Shown: positions 48,710 through 60,189, counted from the stretch's first letter. The stretch: 64,000 nucleotides of DNA from Schistosoma mansoni (GCF_000237925.1 NW_017386009.1:124001-188000); one strand, 5' to 3'. The notes: generated by a model not told the origin, from the sequence alone. Translations and numbers: made by a program.

Positions 48710-49472
48710 GGCGAGACTATAATTTATGGACGAGCCAATCATAAGCGTTTGAGGGATTTCAAGGTCACGGTGTCAATTTCAGTACCTGGTGCTCATGTAC
48801 AATCGGTTCACAGAGAATTATAGAGAAGACTTAAGCGGCTACAACAAATTAAACTACTAAGAAGTTCCTGTATTTGTAATTATGAGTATTAAATGACTTG
48901 TAGACTTTGTGCAGACTACCGTGATGTTGTCCTTCGATGTAATATATGTTGAAGGAAGACGTCTGCTAGAATAGGAAGCTTTATCGCTCGATCCAGATTG
49001 AGACTAAGGTATATTATAATAATTACTGTAAACTATAATAAAAGCACCAGTAACATTGGCTGCAATAATCGCAGACGTTACTGAAGCTTCGGCCGTTCAG
49101 TGTTATGAGTATTGTAGGGACATATCCGTAATAAAAATGATAAACTTACACAACTGGAGTACATACAAACAATAATGAAGCCATGTGGGCGAGGCTGAGA
49201 GGGTTTTTATGACCTTACCATGGCTCCAGAGACCAACTATTATTGAGCTATACCGATGAGGTTCTCTACCGTATGCATTACGATTTGGGAACCTATGAAC
49301 TTTTTTCTAACCTTGACAAGTTTTTGGACCATGTAAAAGAAGTGTACCCACTTTAATTATCTCGTTTTGTATAATATATTTTTACTCTATGCTGATTGTG
49401 TACTGATTGACTAACATTTCTAGAGGTCACTTAAGATTCATTCAAAGGTCGTCCATAAATTATAGTTTCGCC
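48710..49472. mobile_element. DNA element with GGCGAGACT terminal inverted repeats, 763 bp
   Basis: The ends read GGCGAGACTATAATTTATGG and its near-perfect reverse complement (22 of 23 matching). Flanks AATACCA and AATGCCA may be a decayed 7-bp target duplication. There is no transposase frame inside. A related 287-bp element is at 63266-63552. It is likely a non-autonomous DNA transposon; the superfamily is unknown. Confidence 0.7.
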
Positions 49473-49569
49473 CAATGCCATTCTGTTTGGACTTCAACTT
49501 TTGTAGTTTTCATTTCAAATGAATTTATCAGTGAGAAAGTTTTTATAAACCCAGATATTAATTAAACAA

Positions 49570-49995
49570 TCAACCTACCACCGAAAACCTGGAAGCACTG
49601 GACAGCCAACTCGTCCTATTATGGGACTCCTCAGCAATGCGCACCCGCGACCCGCACTCGCGAGATTCGAACCCAGGACCTACCAGTCTCGAGCCAGAGC
49701 CCTTAACCGTCTGCTGTGAGATAACAACTCACTGAAGGCAATTTGTGAATGGTCGCTCATAATTCGTGGATCGGTTGAAGTTAGACATTAACACCGTTGG
49801 ATGCCGGCAAGCTCAGAGGCCTGTCAGTTTAGGGCTCCGGCTCGAGACTGGTAGGTTCGAATCTCGCGAGTGCGGGTCGTGGGTGCGCACTGCTAAGGAG
49901 TCCCTTAATAAAACGAAACGGCCGTCCAGTGCTTCCAGGTTTTCCATGATGGTCTATCTTCAATTGACTCATGTTTTCAACTATGAAAATAACAA
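49570..49995 (+). mobile_element. H2 foldback element, long form
   Basis: Inverted tail, hammerhead and tRNA-like head (49575-49705), H2 5' segment (GAAGGCAATTTGTGAATGG), then forward tRNA-like head (49800-49870) and forward hammerhead half to about 49990. Both ribozyme cores carry changes. Confidence 0.75.
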
Positions 49996-50409
49996 TCTAT
50001 TTGAAAGATGAAATATAAAACTTGTTTACCAGTCAACGATTATTATGTACATCATACAAATAATCGTCATTTTGATTTATTTTACATAATTTATAGAAAT
50101 GTCTTATTATTAATTTACTTGTATATGAATCGCACCGCTATTTTGACATGGTTTTGACCTAAAGCATTTCCTACTTTAGAACTCCATTTGACTTCAATTT
50201 CACCATTGGAAAGGATTGTCCAGTGCAGGGTTGGATGGACAGTTCTGATCGGCGGCTTATATTCCTCCACGAGGGGTAACAGGCGCAAGTAAGTAAGTCA
50301 CAACATTCAAACTGAAGATAGATCAATTGTCTTAAAAAATATATAATTACTAAAACAAAGTATTCAGTAATATATTACTTCAATTTACAGATTGTCAAAT
50401 TCATCACGA

Positions 50410-50444
50410 TACATACATACATACATACATACATACATACATAC
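50410..50444 (+). repeat. (TACA)n microsatellite at RTE 3' tail
   Basis: About nine ACAT units directly before the TTACTTACTTACC tail complement of the following RTE copy; probably an expansion next to the LINE tail. Confidence 0.8.
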
Positions 50445-50446
50445 TT

Positions 50447-51400
50447 ATTTACTTACTTACCTAGTTACTTATGCCTGGTGCTCGCAATGGAGCATAGGCC
50501 ACCGACCACCATTCTTCAACCAACTCTGTCATAGGCCTTCCTTTATTGTTCTATCCAACTTTTGTTCATTCTTCTCATATCTGTCTCCATTTCTCGGCGT
50601 AATGTGTTCTTTCGTCTTCCTCTTAACTATTGTCCTTCAAGATTCCATGTGAGGGCTTGCAATGTGATGCAGTTGGGTGATTACCTCATTGTGTATCCTA
50701 TTCTACTTCCAGCGCTTCTTCCTTATTTCTTCCTCCTCTCGAATCTGGTTTATTCTCTCCCACACTAGGTTGTTGCTGATAGTGTCTGGCCATCGGATCC
50801 GAATTATTTTGCGTAGACAACTGTTAATAAACACTTGTATCTTCTGGATCATGGCTTTCCTAGTTCTCCAGGTTTCCATCTCATACAGTAGAACTGTTTT
50901 GACATTTTTATTGAAATTTCTGATCTTGATGTCTGTAAGGACGGCTCGTTGGCAAACTCTAGGAAGCCTCAAGAAGCCTAGAAAGAGCCGAAGACATTCC
51001 GTCCAATCACCTCTAGGGCACATTCTAGATTGTCGACATGTAGCTTCCCTATTGCGTGGATAAGAATGACTCCCTATGTGCCCATTGGCTGTCCGAAATG
51101 ATGATTTACTTTCAGCCAAAAAGCTACAAATACATGAGATTTTTGTACCATATTTTGACATTGTTTTGGGGAATAAAATTCCTACTTACTAGTCTTCTCT
51201 GTTGCAACGTTGTGGGTTCGATTGTTCAAGTGGTCTAGTAGTATGTGGCATCGTAAGAATCCAAGCTCTAGATATAACAATGTCGTTTGAAAGTTGTTTT
51301 GACTTCCAGATGTTCTTCAACTGTAGATATGCTGCTCTTGTTTTGCCGATTCGCGTCTTCACATCCTTATCAAATCCCTAGATATGTAAAGTCTTTTACC
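50447..51400 (-). mobile_element. SR2-like RTE LINE 3' part with a nested insertion
   Basis: The reverse strand from about 50945 down to 50450 encodes NKNVKTVLLYEMETWRTRKA, KIQVFINSCLRKIIRIRWPD and the region to the 3' tail. RTE sequence resumes at about 51290-51400 (thumb region), so about 345 bp (50945-51290) is an insertion of unknown type that contains a B-box-like GGGTTCGATTGTTC. Confidence 0.75.
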
Positions 51401-51955
51401 TCCTTCAAAATCACAATGAGTCACTAGGATTGTAAATTTTAGTTAAAAGTACATGCTAAAATATTTTTTTCTTAATATTAATTCGAGTAAATTCTCTTTC
51501 AATTTTTCGTTGTTTTTGTTGTCATGTGAAATGTTTTTAGCTAAAAACAGTCGGCTTTACATCATTAGTATGATTAGATTTGTATTATACACAGATACTT
51601 TCTCTAATATACACACTTCCAAACCCTTAAATTGTATATGTCATTAGATATAGTAGATGCAGTCATATCAACAAATCGGTAGTTAAACACTATATATACA
51701 GTTGTGTTCTTCTTTTTTATTCATTATATGCTCAATGTGTTCAGTGATACGCAAGTATGTAACTATACTGTAAATGGATGTTGGATCTAAAAAGATACAT
51801 ATTCACAAATCAAGTATTTTATAAACTAATCAATGGAATCACTCAATAGTTACTAAGAACATTTTCAGTCGACACGTTTCACAATTAATGTTCATTCATA
51901 GTTATACTTTTGAATCTTTTCATCACAATTTGTAAAGATGTTAGTTATCCAAATG
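51401..51955. other. No recognised feature
   Basis: AT-rich, with no gene or repeat I can name. Confidence 0.3.
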
Positions 51956-51959
51956 TGTT

Positions 51960-52570
51960 GGGGAGATTAAGAAAGTTCCTTGAAAAAAAATCCAAAAAAA
52001 GTCTTTGAAGACCATGAGGAACATCTTATCCAATCAGCATTCAATAGAAGTTTCTTCAGAAACATCTAGAAAGTGAAAAATCACATGTCGAGTTTTCGAT
52101 TGGATGATTACCTATTCTGCCACAGTGTTTAACAGCGTTCCTTAATTTTTCAAAAGCCTAAGACCATTTAAAATGCTATATAAACATTGGGAAACATCTA
52201 TAAAGTGAAGAGTCACATGTCGAGTTTTTGATTGGATGATTATCTACACTGCTACAGGTACACCTTGCTGATGGGTGCCAAGTAGCATGAAACCCAGGTG
52301 CAAGGTTTCCTGTTGACCACCTCCAACCACCATCTTATACTGCTACTGTGTTTAGCGGCGTTCCAGAATTTTTCGAAAACCAAAAGCTATCTAAAATTCT
52401 ATAAAAACCCTAAATTTTCTACACATGAACGGTTTTGACAGTAAATCAGTTCCTCCATATTTCACTCATTTTCTCTCATGTTCAGGTTGCTGTGTAGATT
52501 AAACCTGGGAGTTACTAAAGAGCTTAGGAAACCGAATGTAGCGTTCAATTAGATGACTTATCACCAAGAG
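51960..52570 (+). mobile_element. LTR-like fossil with internal duplication and insert
   Basis: Second copy of the 26100-26530 block. It is longer because a segment around CACATGTCGAGTTTT is present twice and a piece of about 90 bp beginning AGGTACACCTTGC lies between two ACTGCTAC words. Old, with no internal coding region attached; family unassigned. Confidence 0.45.
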
Positions 52571-52724
52571 AATTTAGAATTGTATGAAAATGTTACTGTA
52601 AGGAAGATTATATATCGATATGAACTTAACATGTATGTGAATAATAGCGTTTTCATCGATTTTCTTAGCAACCTTATCAGTAGTATACGTTTTCAAAAAG
52701 GTAACTAACAGTTCATTTTATTCA

Positions 52725-52985
52725 GAAGGGGTTTTGTGGATATTTCAGTATTTTCATAGTTGACAAGCATGAGTCACTTGAAGCTAGACCACCAAGGAAA
52801 TCCTTGAAGCATCTGGTCGACCGTTTTGTCCTATTATGGGACTCCTTAGCAGTGCGCATCCACGATTTCGCCTCAAGAGATTCAAACCCAGGACCTACCA
52901 GAACAAAACGGCCGTCCAGTGCTTCCAGATTTTCCTTGGTGGTGTAGCTTCAATTGACTCATGCTTTCAACTAGTTCATTTTGTT
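52725..52985 (-). mobile_element. H2 foldback element, compact
   Basis: Starts AGAAGGGGTTTTGTGGATAT and passes through an inverted hammerhead half and tRNA B-box region, then directly into a forward hammerhead end and tail ending at CTTTCAACTAG. The tRNA-like head is cut short. Confidence 0.7.
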
Positions 52986-53434
52986 GACAAAAAATTCGAT
53001 TGTTTGTTGTTAGAAATAAAGTTGTCACAGTTTGAGTATGAATGTTCATGAACAAATATGAGATCAAAAGTGAGATCAGGAATGAAGGAGACAGTTGACA
53101 TATACATAGAAATAGCACAACATTCAGCAAACATAAATTAGATTCAATGTCAAAAGAACAGTCTATGAAACTTTTGTAATCATATTTTATTACATAACCT
53201 GATAACTGTCTAAAAAGACAATGAACACGTCAGAATCAAACGATTCAACTCAAAAATTTTAGTCTCATAGAAGTCATCATTATGAGCTACAAATCTTCAT
53301 CACTACCTCAAATTTATTGGGAAATTCGGCATAAACTATCATATTGATGAATCATTATTGAGTTGTTTGTTGTTTTTCGCCGGAGCACTACTTCATACAT
53401 TAGTATTCCAAATAGAAACAATATTTATAAGCAA

Positions 53435-53745
53435 AGATGGATAGTGGCGAGCAGTGGAATCCAGGAAGCGCGTCTCGTCCTATTTGGGACTCGTCAGCTG
53501 GATGTACCTGCAATTCAGAGTTGATGTGCACTTTGGAACCCGAACCCAGTACCTTTCGCTTCAAACGCCATAGCATTATCCAATCAGCTACTGAGTCCTG
53601 ATAGCCACTTGCTTGTGCTTGTGAATTAAGGCAATATTGAGACAATACGCACAGTATGCACATATGGCCAATAAGAGACTGACCAGTTGCAGTCCTAAGC
53701 ATCAATGGGAAGATTCAAACAAATAATACTAAGTGAATATAAACA
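53435..53745 (-). mobile_element. H1 SINE with hammerhead
   Basis: Reverse-strand hammerhead (about 53455-53512) and tRNA-like part to about 53610, followed by an inverted H1 tail ending AACAAATAATACTAAGTG. The core has GAGAC in place of GAAAC, otherwise well kept. Confidence 0.8.
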
Positions 53746-54119
53746 ATGTTTATTCATTAGATAACAACATTTTGCATCAGAAATTTATCAATGGGAAGTG
53801 AAGACGTTTATTTCCAAAAGAATTCGAATATTGTCTTCTTTTCCAATCACTATCTCCCGTATACTTATTGTTCAAGGAGGTGTATGCCCGTGTCACAATT
53901 CTTTCCTATTGAGTATATTCTCAAATTTTGGTGCAGTTTGATCATGTAAAGACCAATGTCCTGTGTTTTCGTGAGTCTTAGCTGGCGAGAATGGGCAGAA
54001 ATGATATTAAACAGAAGAACTGCCGTCATTAATAATTACAATTAACTATCAGAAATTACCTTCCAACTTTACTTCTTGAGCAGCTATTATTGTTAACAGT
54101 ATGAGGATTTTCAGAGATT

Positions 54120-54310
54120 GTAGCGTTTTCACCTTTGAAATTAGGAATTGACTTAGGCTAGGCCATTACTGAAAACCTGAAGAAACCACATAGCCTATTT
54201 GTCCTAGTATGGGACTCAGCAGTAGCCATCTACAATCCCGCACGCGAGACTTAAACCCAGGACTTTCGGCCTTGTATACGATCACTTAACCTGTCAGCGA
54301 ATCCAAGGCC
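54120..54310 (-). mobile_element. H2 fragment
   Basis: Diverged reverse-strand copy of the H2 tail, hammerhead and tRNA-like head, with the pieces CCTATTTGTCCTAGTATGGG and CTTAAACCCAGGAC recognisable. The core is mutated. Confidence 0.6.
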
Positions 54311-54577
54311 TGTGTTATCTGTAGAGATAAGGTTTGTCATAGCCTTGAATATGTCCCGGTGATTGTTGGTGTGACAGTTTCCCATTCTTCTCTTTGCGTA
54401 TTAGTATCTTTTTTTCTTCCTTACTTAAAATTATCATGTCATGTTTATTTAGCCTTTTATTTAGTTGATTTTCGTTGGTTTCTATGAGTGCTTTGAGAAG
54501 AATATGTGTGATTAGATAATTCGAAATATATGTAAAGCAAATGTATCACATAACACAGCTTAATTCCATCTTCTATT

Positions 54578-54760
54578 ACTTGCTTACTTACGCTAGTTAC
54601 TCCCAATGGAGCATAGGCTGTTGACTCCGCCTGTAGCTCCGCCGGTGGCTACTGCCGGTTCCAAGCCCAGATAAAGGAGGAGGGTTAGGGATGGGGTTAG
54701 CGACCCCATCCCGTAGAAGGTTAACTCGCTAAAAAAACGCTAACCAGAAAAAAAATTATT
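54578..54760 (-). mobile_element. RTE insertion: short 3' end joined to inverted 5' UTR
   Basis: Flanked by an 11-bp duplication, CATCTTCTATT, at 54567-54577 and 54761-54771. The first 55 bp are the RTE 3' end on the minus strand; from about 54633 the 5' UTR follows on the plus strand and ends AAAAAATTATT. Same architecture as 37079-37469 but with a different inversion junction. Confidence 0.85.
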
Positions 54761-54949
54761 CATCTTCTATTGTTATATCAAAATTAATAGAAAAGGAATA
54801 ATTGCTTTCAAGTGTCAAAAGTTTATATTCAAAATTATGAAGCTGAATGATTTCAATCTGTTGTCTGGAATATTGCGGGGCAAATTAGTTTACAATGCCT
54901 AAATGATTCATTTCAATGTTAGACGCTAAAACGTAGTAGTAGTAGTTGG

Positions 54950-55155
54950 TAGTTGCGCCTGTTACTCCCAATGAAGCATAGGCCACCGACCAGCTTTCTC
55001 CAACCCACTCTGTCCTGGGCCTTCCTTTCTAGTTCTATCCATTTTTTGTTCATTCTTCCCATGTCTGTCTATATTTCTCGACGTAATGTGTTCTTTGGTC
55101 TTCCTCTTCTCCTTTGGCCTCTTGGATTCCATGTGAGGGCTTGTCTTGTGACGCT
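54950..55155 (-). mobile_element. SR2-like RTE LINE, 3' terminal fragment
   Basis: The reverse strand encodes [19 protein letters not shown] and the last residues of the polyprotein. 5'-truncated. Confidence 0.8.
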
Positions 55156-55159
55156 AAAA

Positions 55160-55970
55160 CGTGACAAGGTGGGATTTCCGAAAAAAACTATTATGTTGTA
55201 TTCTGATTTCTGTATTGATTTCACACATACATACCAATCTAACTTACAGGTAGAGATGTAGTGTATACAACTTTTGTCAACAGACATAAACAGTATGTAA
55301 CAATAATCAGAAGTGGAAAAACTGGCAGCAGAAGTCTAAGAAGATCGAGTTGAAGAAAACAGAAAGGGAAATAGAAAGAAATACTGAATTGGAAGAAGCA
55401 TACTTAATGATAAGGAAAATTGATGGAACTACGCTCATATGATTTTGAGATGGCGGAGAAGATTTGTAGGTGAAGTGGATGATTTTGTCCTTCAGACGGA
55501 ACAAGCTTTGAGTCATATGCGGAGACATTTGACCACCTTACTTCTACCGAAAGTTTGTGTTGATAACGTCGTTCGAAAGAACGGTGAAAGCTCCACGACC
55601 AGACTATTCAGCTCAGAGAACAAAACTCTATCAAAAACAATTGATGGAAGATTTGCAAGTAAAGTATTTAATGTATGGTTCTTATATTTTATGAAGACAT
55701 CCTGTAATTTTGTATTATATAATAAGTTGGTTGTTCACATCTGAGCGTTCTTTAACTGCAGAGTTGTGGATACTTAAGTTGCATTTCTGAACAATGAAAC
55801 GATAACTTTGGTGTTGACTAACAAATAACGGTAAGAAAACCAATATTCTAACACGTCAGCTGGATGTACTGGTATCCAAGTGTTGACGTTTAACCCAGGG
55901 CTCAGACTTAATGCAAGTCGCTACAGACCCTTAAAGGGTTTTCCATTCAGATACTGAATCCAGGTGTAGA
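55160..55970. other. Unassigned, with a stretch like 25060-25110
   Basis: At 55310-55370 a purine-rich block resembles the dispersed repeat at 24835-25285. The open stretch 55439-55744 (101 residues) has no recognised motif. Confidence 0.3.
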
Positions 55971-55974
55971 AACC

Positions 55975-56830
55975 TTACTTACTTAGCTATACCTGTTAAC
56001 CCTCGTGGAGGACCTACCGACAGCATTCTCCATTCAACACTGTCCTGGGTGATCCAGTTTCTATTCATCTTTTTGATGACTTCTTCCAATTTCCGACGCA
56101 GTGAATTTTTTGGTCCTCCACTTTTCCGTTTCTTTTCAGAATTCTAAATTGGTCCTTGTCTCAGGATACAGGTTGATGATTCCCGTAATGTATTTACCAC
56201 CACTTCCAACATCTTTCCCTAATTTCCGAATCAGACGGAAGTCGGTTTATTCTCAATTACAGTAGGTTGTTGCTAATAGTATCCGATCAACGGATGTTGA
56301 GTATCTTACGTAGACATTTATTTATAAATACTTGTACCGTGGTGAGCGATAACACGAGTGGGGACAATCGAATGTCTTTGGATACAAATTGCAGACTATC
56401 TCACTAAATTCTGATAACCATACAGTAAACAGTTAATTTGCAGATGCAAATATCAATCCAATTTCTCTTATCTCATTGTTCATGCATTTTCATACCGATT
56501 GCGCTTCATTGTTGTTCTTTCCTTATCGATCTTCTGCCAAAATACAATCTACGTCTGACCATCACCATATACTACTTATGTGGATATAAGTATACCACAC
56601 CACAGTACATTTTTATTAATGATTGTAGTAGTTCTCCGAATTTCAGCTCCGTACAGTAGAACAGTCTTTACCTACTTTAAATGGTTTGAATTATTTTTTT
56701 CTGGTTAGCGTTTTTTAGCGAGTTAGTTTTTTCTACGGGATGGGTTTGCTTACTCCATGCCAAACCCTCCTCCTTTACCCGGGCTTGGGACCGGCAGTGA
56801 CTCTAGAAGAGCTACAGGCGGAGTTCAGTC
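55975..56830 (-). mobile_element. Internally deleted RTE LINE, split by an R3 insertion
   Basis: Reverse strand: 5' UTR (56830 to about 56670) runs straight into the C-terminal ORF region (KTVLLYGAEI at about 56660), then is broken by R3 (56340-56612) and continues to the 3' tail at about 55975. So the endonuclease and most of the RT are missing. Confidence 0.75.
56340..56612. repeat. R3 300-bp repeat nested in RTE
   Basis: Ends ACCGTGGTG and CACCACAGT are inverted repeats (8 of 9). RTE sequence flanks both sides (CTTGTAC before, GATTGTAGTAGTTCTC after), which fixes the limits of R3 well. Confidence 0.65.
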
Positions 56831-56839
56831 TAAACCTAC

Positions 56840-57299
56840 TATCATATAAAATTTCTTCTATATGCAATAATTACTCTCTGATATGTATGCATTTTAACAA
56901 CTTGACAGATTTCAAAAAGTAAAAAAAACAACAATGCTTGTTCTTGTTAGACACATACAGATAGTAACATGTGCACATTACAACTAAAACAGTCTTGCTT
57001 TCTGTTTACCCCTTAAGTTATTTCTAATTGATAGTTAGATACTTTTACGCTAATATATGTCAAAAGTATATATATAGTATCTTAGTGATTATTTGATTTG
57101 ACAATAAATATGTGCATAAGTACTTATTTACTTACTTACACCTGTTACCTCTCGTGAAGGAGTATAGGCCGCCCACCACCATTCTCCATCCATAAGTGTT
57201 ATCATTTCAAACATTATAAATCAAAGTTATTAAGCACTCTCTCTATCTCTATTCTTATCATCATCACCATTCATTTCAATCTTATCTCATTGAATCAAT
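56840..57299. other. TSP-D upstream region
   Basis: Just upstream of the TSP-D ATG. Includes a short RTE 3' scrap at about 57125-57190 (TTACTTACACCTGTTACC). No promoter motif can be named with confidence. Confidence 0.4.
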
Positions 57300-59947
57300 A
57301 TGAAATTATCATTAAATGAACAAGGATGGAATAGACTATTCATCATATTAAATGGTACATTCTTGGTAACTAATCATACTCTAATTGATATTCTATCTAT
57401 CTAGGTATATAGTCTAGTTTTATGTGGATTAAGTATTAAAGTACAAGATGATCTATCTCAATTCAATGAAATTTTACAAAGAATAAGTCCATCTATAATA
57501 CCAGTGATTATATTTACCGGATTGATTGGTATTATAGCTGCAATTACAGGATATTGTAAAATATTAAAACAAAATCAAATCATTACTATACTAGTAAATA
57601 AGCTTTATACCTTTTTGTATTGGTACTTTTATTTAGCATATTATAAGTTTGTCCATAGCAACAGTAACTGAATTATGCATAGCCATAGGAACAATAATGA
57701 CACCAAATGAAGTTTGTTCAACATTATCATCTTATTATGATCTTAAATAGTTCTATACAAAGGCTAATAGTTCATTACAGAATTCATTGCATTATTATGA
57801 ACAACATCCAGTGTATACTGAACAATTCAATCATCTACAAGAGAATGTAGGTCAACTGTGTTTTCCATCGTTTCATTCTTCTATAGTATAAATGTTGTGG
57901 AAGTTTATTATTTACAGATTATCGAAGAACTAATAATAGTTTACCGGTGAGCTGTAAAGATGACAAATTTATTTATGCAGTGGTAAGTCAATTCTTTAAG
58001 TTTGGATAAATTAGTTTTATTGGATTATGATTATGGTTATGATTATGGTAAAGTGTGTACAGTTTGAATAAACTTCATCCCCCCCCTTACAGCCATAGGA
58101 ACATGGTGTAGCCTAGTATGCATTTCTGGAGAAGAGTGCTACATCGAAGCATGGTATAACTACAGGTGCGGGATAGTTGTTTTTGCACTACTTAAGCAGA
58201 ATCATTACATAACACTTTCATTCTTTTTTTTACTTTTTATTTTTGGGGAGATTTATTTTGATAGAGTTGAGATCATGAGTCAGTTGAAGCTAGACCATCA
58301 TGGAAAACCTGGAAGCACTGGACGGCCGTTTCGTCCTATTGTGGGACTCCTCAGCGGTGCACATCCTCGATCCCTCACTCGCGAGATTCGAACCCAGTGC
58401 CTACCAGTCTCACTCCAGAGCACTTAACCGATAGATCACTGAGCCGGTATCCAACGGTGTTAATGTCTAATTTCAACCAATCCACGAAATTGAGCAACCA
58501 TGTCATCATTTGTCTTCAGTGACTTGATACCTCCCAACAGACGTGGTTTGAACTCCACTGCGTACTGCTTCTCACTAGAACTCCAGGAAATACCTCATGG
58601 AGCCAGTCACTAGTGAGCATATGATCATTATCAGAAGGGGTGGTCTAGCTTCAATTGACTCATGATTTCAACTCTATAAGATTCATTTTTACCATCTTTT
58701 TGAACCTTCAATAGTTACGCAATGACTCTTCATAGCACTCGAAATCATTTATGGGTATAAGCAGAGTGGTTGATTAGGCCGATCACCACCAGCAACATTA
58801 CCGCTCACGTTAGTACATGGGATGGTTGCCATGATCTGAGAGGCTTTTTCCGACTTACACGTCGGATTTTGCCTTCCAAATTATTAGCACGTATGCATTT
58901 TAAAAAATGGTGGAATAAACCAACAAAAAAGGAAGATGATTTCACAATTCATTATTGTTAAGAAATCCATGCTCATGAGTTGAATCAACTGAAGAAAGTA
59001 TATATTAAAGGCTAACTTACAATCTAATTTTGATATCCTGTAATAAGTATGTAACATTATGATCTATAATTCTGTAATTTGGTTGTGACAAGTTTACCTT
59101 CACTAGTAAATAGTACCGTTTAATGGCTCACTTAATGAGTCTTATAAAACGTCTATATTAGATAATCATGTCCACATAGTAGTAAGAGCAGTTTAATCAA
59201 ACAACTTATCATTTTATTCAAATAAAGATTTAGCGGACAATTATCAATAGAATTACTTTATTATCCTGCTTTTTCACAACTAGTCAATCATAGTTAGTTT
59301 AGATTGATATCATGAATGGATCAATGTTAGACTATTGTTGGAAACCTGAAAGCATTAGACGGCCGTTTTGTCCTAATATCCCGCGTGAGCAATCATGGAC
59401 GCACATTGCTAAGGAGTCCCATACTAGACTGGAGATTTTAGTATTTTTATGTAGTTGAGATCTTGAGTCAATTAAAGCTAGACCATCATGTAAACCCGGA
59501 AGCACTGGAAGACCTATTCGTCCTATTATGAGACTCCTCAGCAGTGCACATCCACAATCCCGCCTCACGAGGTTTGAACCCAGAACATATCAGTCTGAAC
59601 TATAAATTTACTAAAATCTCCACAAAACCCCTTTCTGTTCATCTGAAAACAATTTGAAACCTTATCACTCTAATTCAATAGTCAACCATTAGTATATACA
59701 TTAGTATAGAATATACTACTTAAATTCTGTCTTTATTACTTTTATCAAAAAGTTTTCTTCTTTTCTTTTATCTAATTGACAGGGTTGTACTGAAGCATTG
59801 AATAAACACGTCTATAAATATATAGATCCAATATTGGCATTATGTTTTATATTTTCAATTATTAAAAGTATTTACTTATTGATTATAATTTGGATGATCC
59901 ATAGATCTTCTAATGGAAAAGATCCATATACTCTTGAATGTTGTTGA
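57300..59947 (+). CDS. TSP-D, complete tetraspanin, 228 aa
   Basis: Four-pass surface protein of the TSP-2 type, outside the inverted duplication. Exons: 57300-57365, 57405-57593, 57637-57711, 57751-57846, 57887-57982, 59783-59947; introns 39, 43, 39, 40 and 1800 bp, all GT-AG, phase 0. Transmembrane segments at about 12-32, 52-72, 86-104 and 190-214. The large loop (about 105-185) has CCG at 145-147, PVSC ending at Cys165, Gly-Cys at 175-176, and an NSS glycosylation sequon in exon 4. The tail ends LECC, a pair of cysteines that could be palmitoylated. Exon lengths 2-5 equal those of TSP-B exactly, so these two are close in structure. Intron 5 contains H2 sequence at 58255-58690 and a short open segment at 58870-58961. 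Confidence 0.92.
58255..58690 (-). mobile_element. H2 full-length copy in TSP-D intron 5
   Basis: Reverse strand: tail, hammerhead, tRNA-like head (to about 58455), 5' segment (ACTGAAGACAAATGATGAC, TCACTAGTGACTGGC) and, at 58640-58690, a short opposite-strand H2 tail end. The most complete H2 unit in the window, antisense to TSP-D. Confidence 0.8.
58312..58368 (-). ncRNA. Type I hammerhead ribozyme motif (H2 copy)
   Basis: Core CTGAGGA, stem II GTCC/GGAC with a CACAATA loop, GAAAC and GTC are all intact. Stem I has one mismatch (GCACCG against CAGTGC). It lies antisense to TSP-D. Confidence 0.75.
59290..59640 (-). mobile_element. H2 fragments, two pieces
   Basis: A mutated H2 end at 59300-59420 is followed by a reverse-strand copy with tail, hammerhead and B box (59440-59590) and a forward tail end (CTAAAATCTCCACAAAACCCC) to about 59630. 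Located in TSP-D intron 5. Confidence 0.65.
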
Positions 59948-60189
59948 CATTCACCATGTTTGTTTGTTTGTTTATCATTATTCATTGAATTAATTAAAAC
60001 AACAATCATAATTCATTTAACTTGTGTCTCTTTTTCCAAATTGAACATGATTATCTATTTTGTTATAGAAGTGTTTATTTTAATTGAGTGACCCCCCCGG
60101 GGGGATCTAACTCCAATTAGATCGTATGAATGTTATTGTAAAAGATATATTATCACTGAAGATATTGGTGGATGTGTTGGTCGATTTAG

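Noticed and set aside
50392-50768. Hydrophobic open frames on the plus strand
   Set aside because: Antisense shadow of the RTE ORF and of a (TACA)n run.
58093-58165. Possible exon between an acag and a GT in TSP-D intron 5
   Set aside because: Exon 5 ends in phase 0, and in that phase the second codon here is a stop.
60090-60103. C/G palindrome (CCCCCCGGGGGG)
   Set aside because: Isolated short palindrome after TSP-D with no associated structure; could be a regulatory site or sequencing artefact, not supportable.
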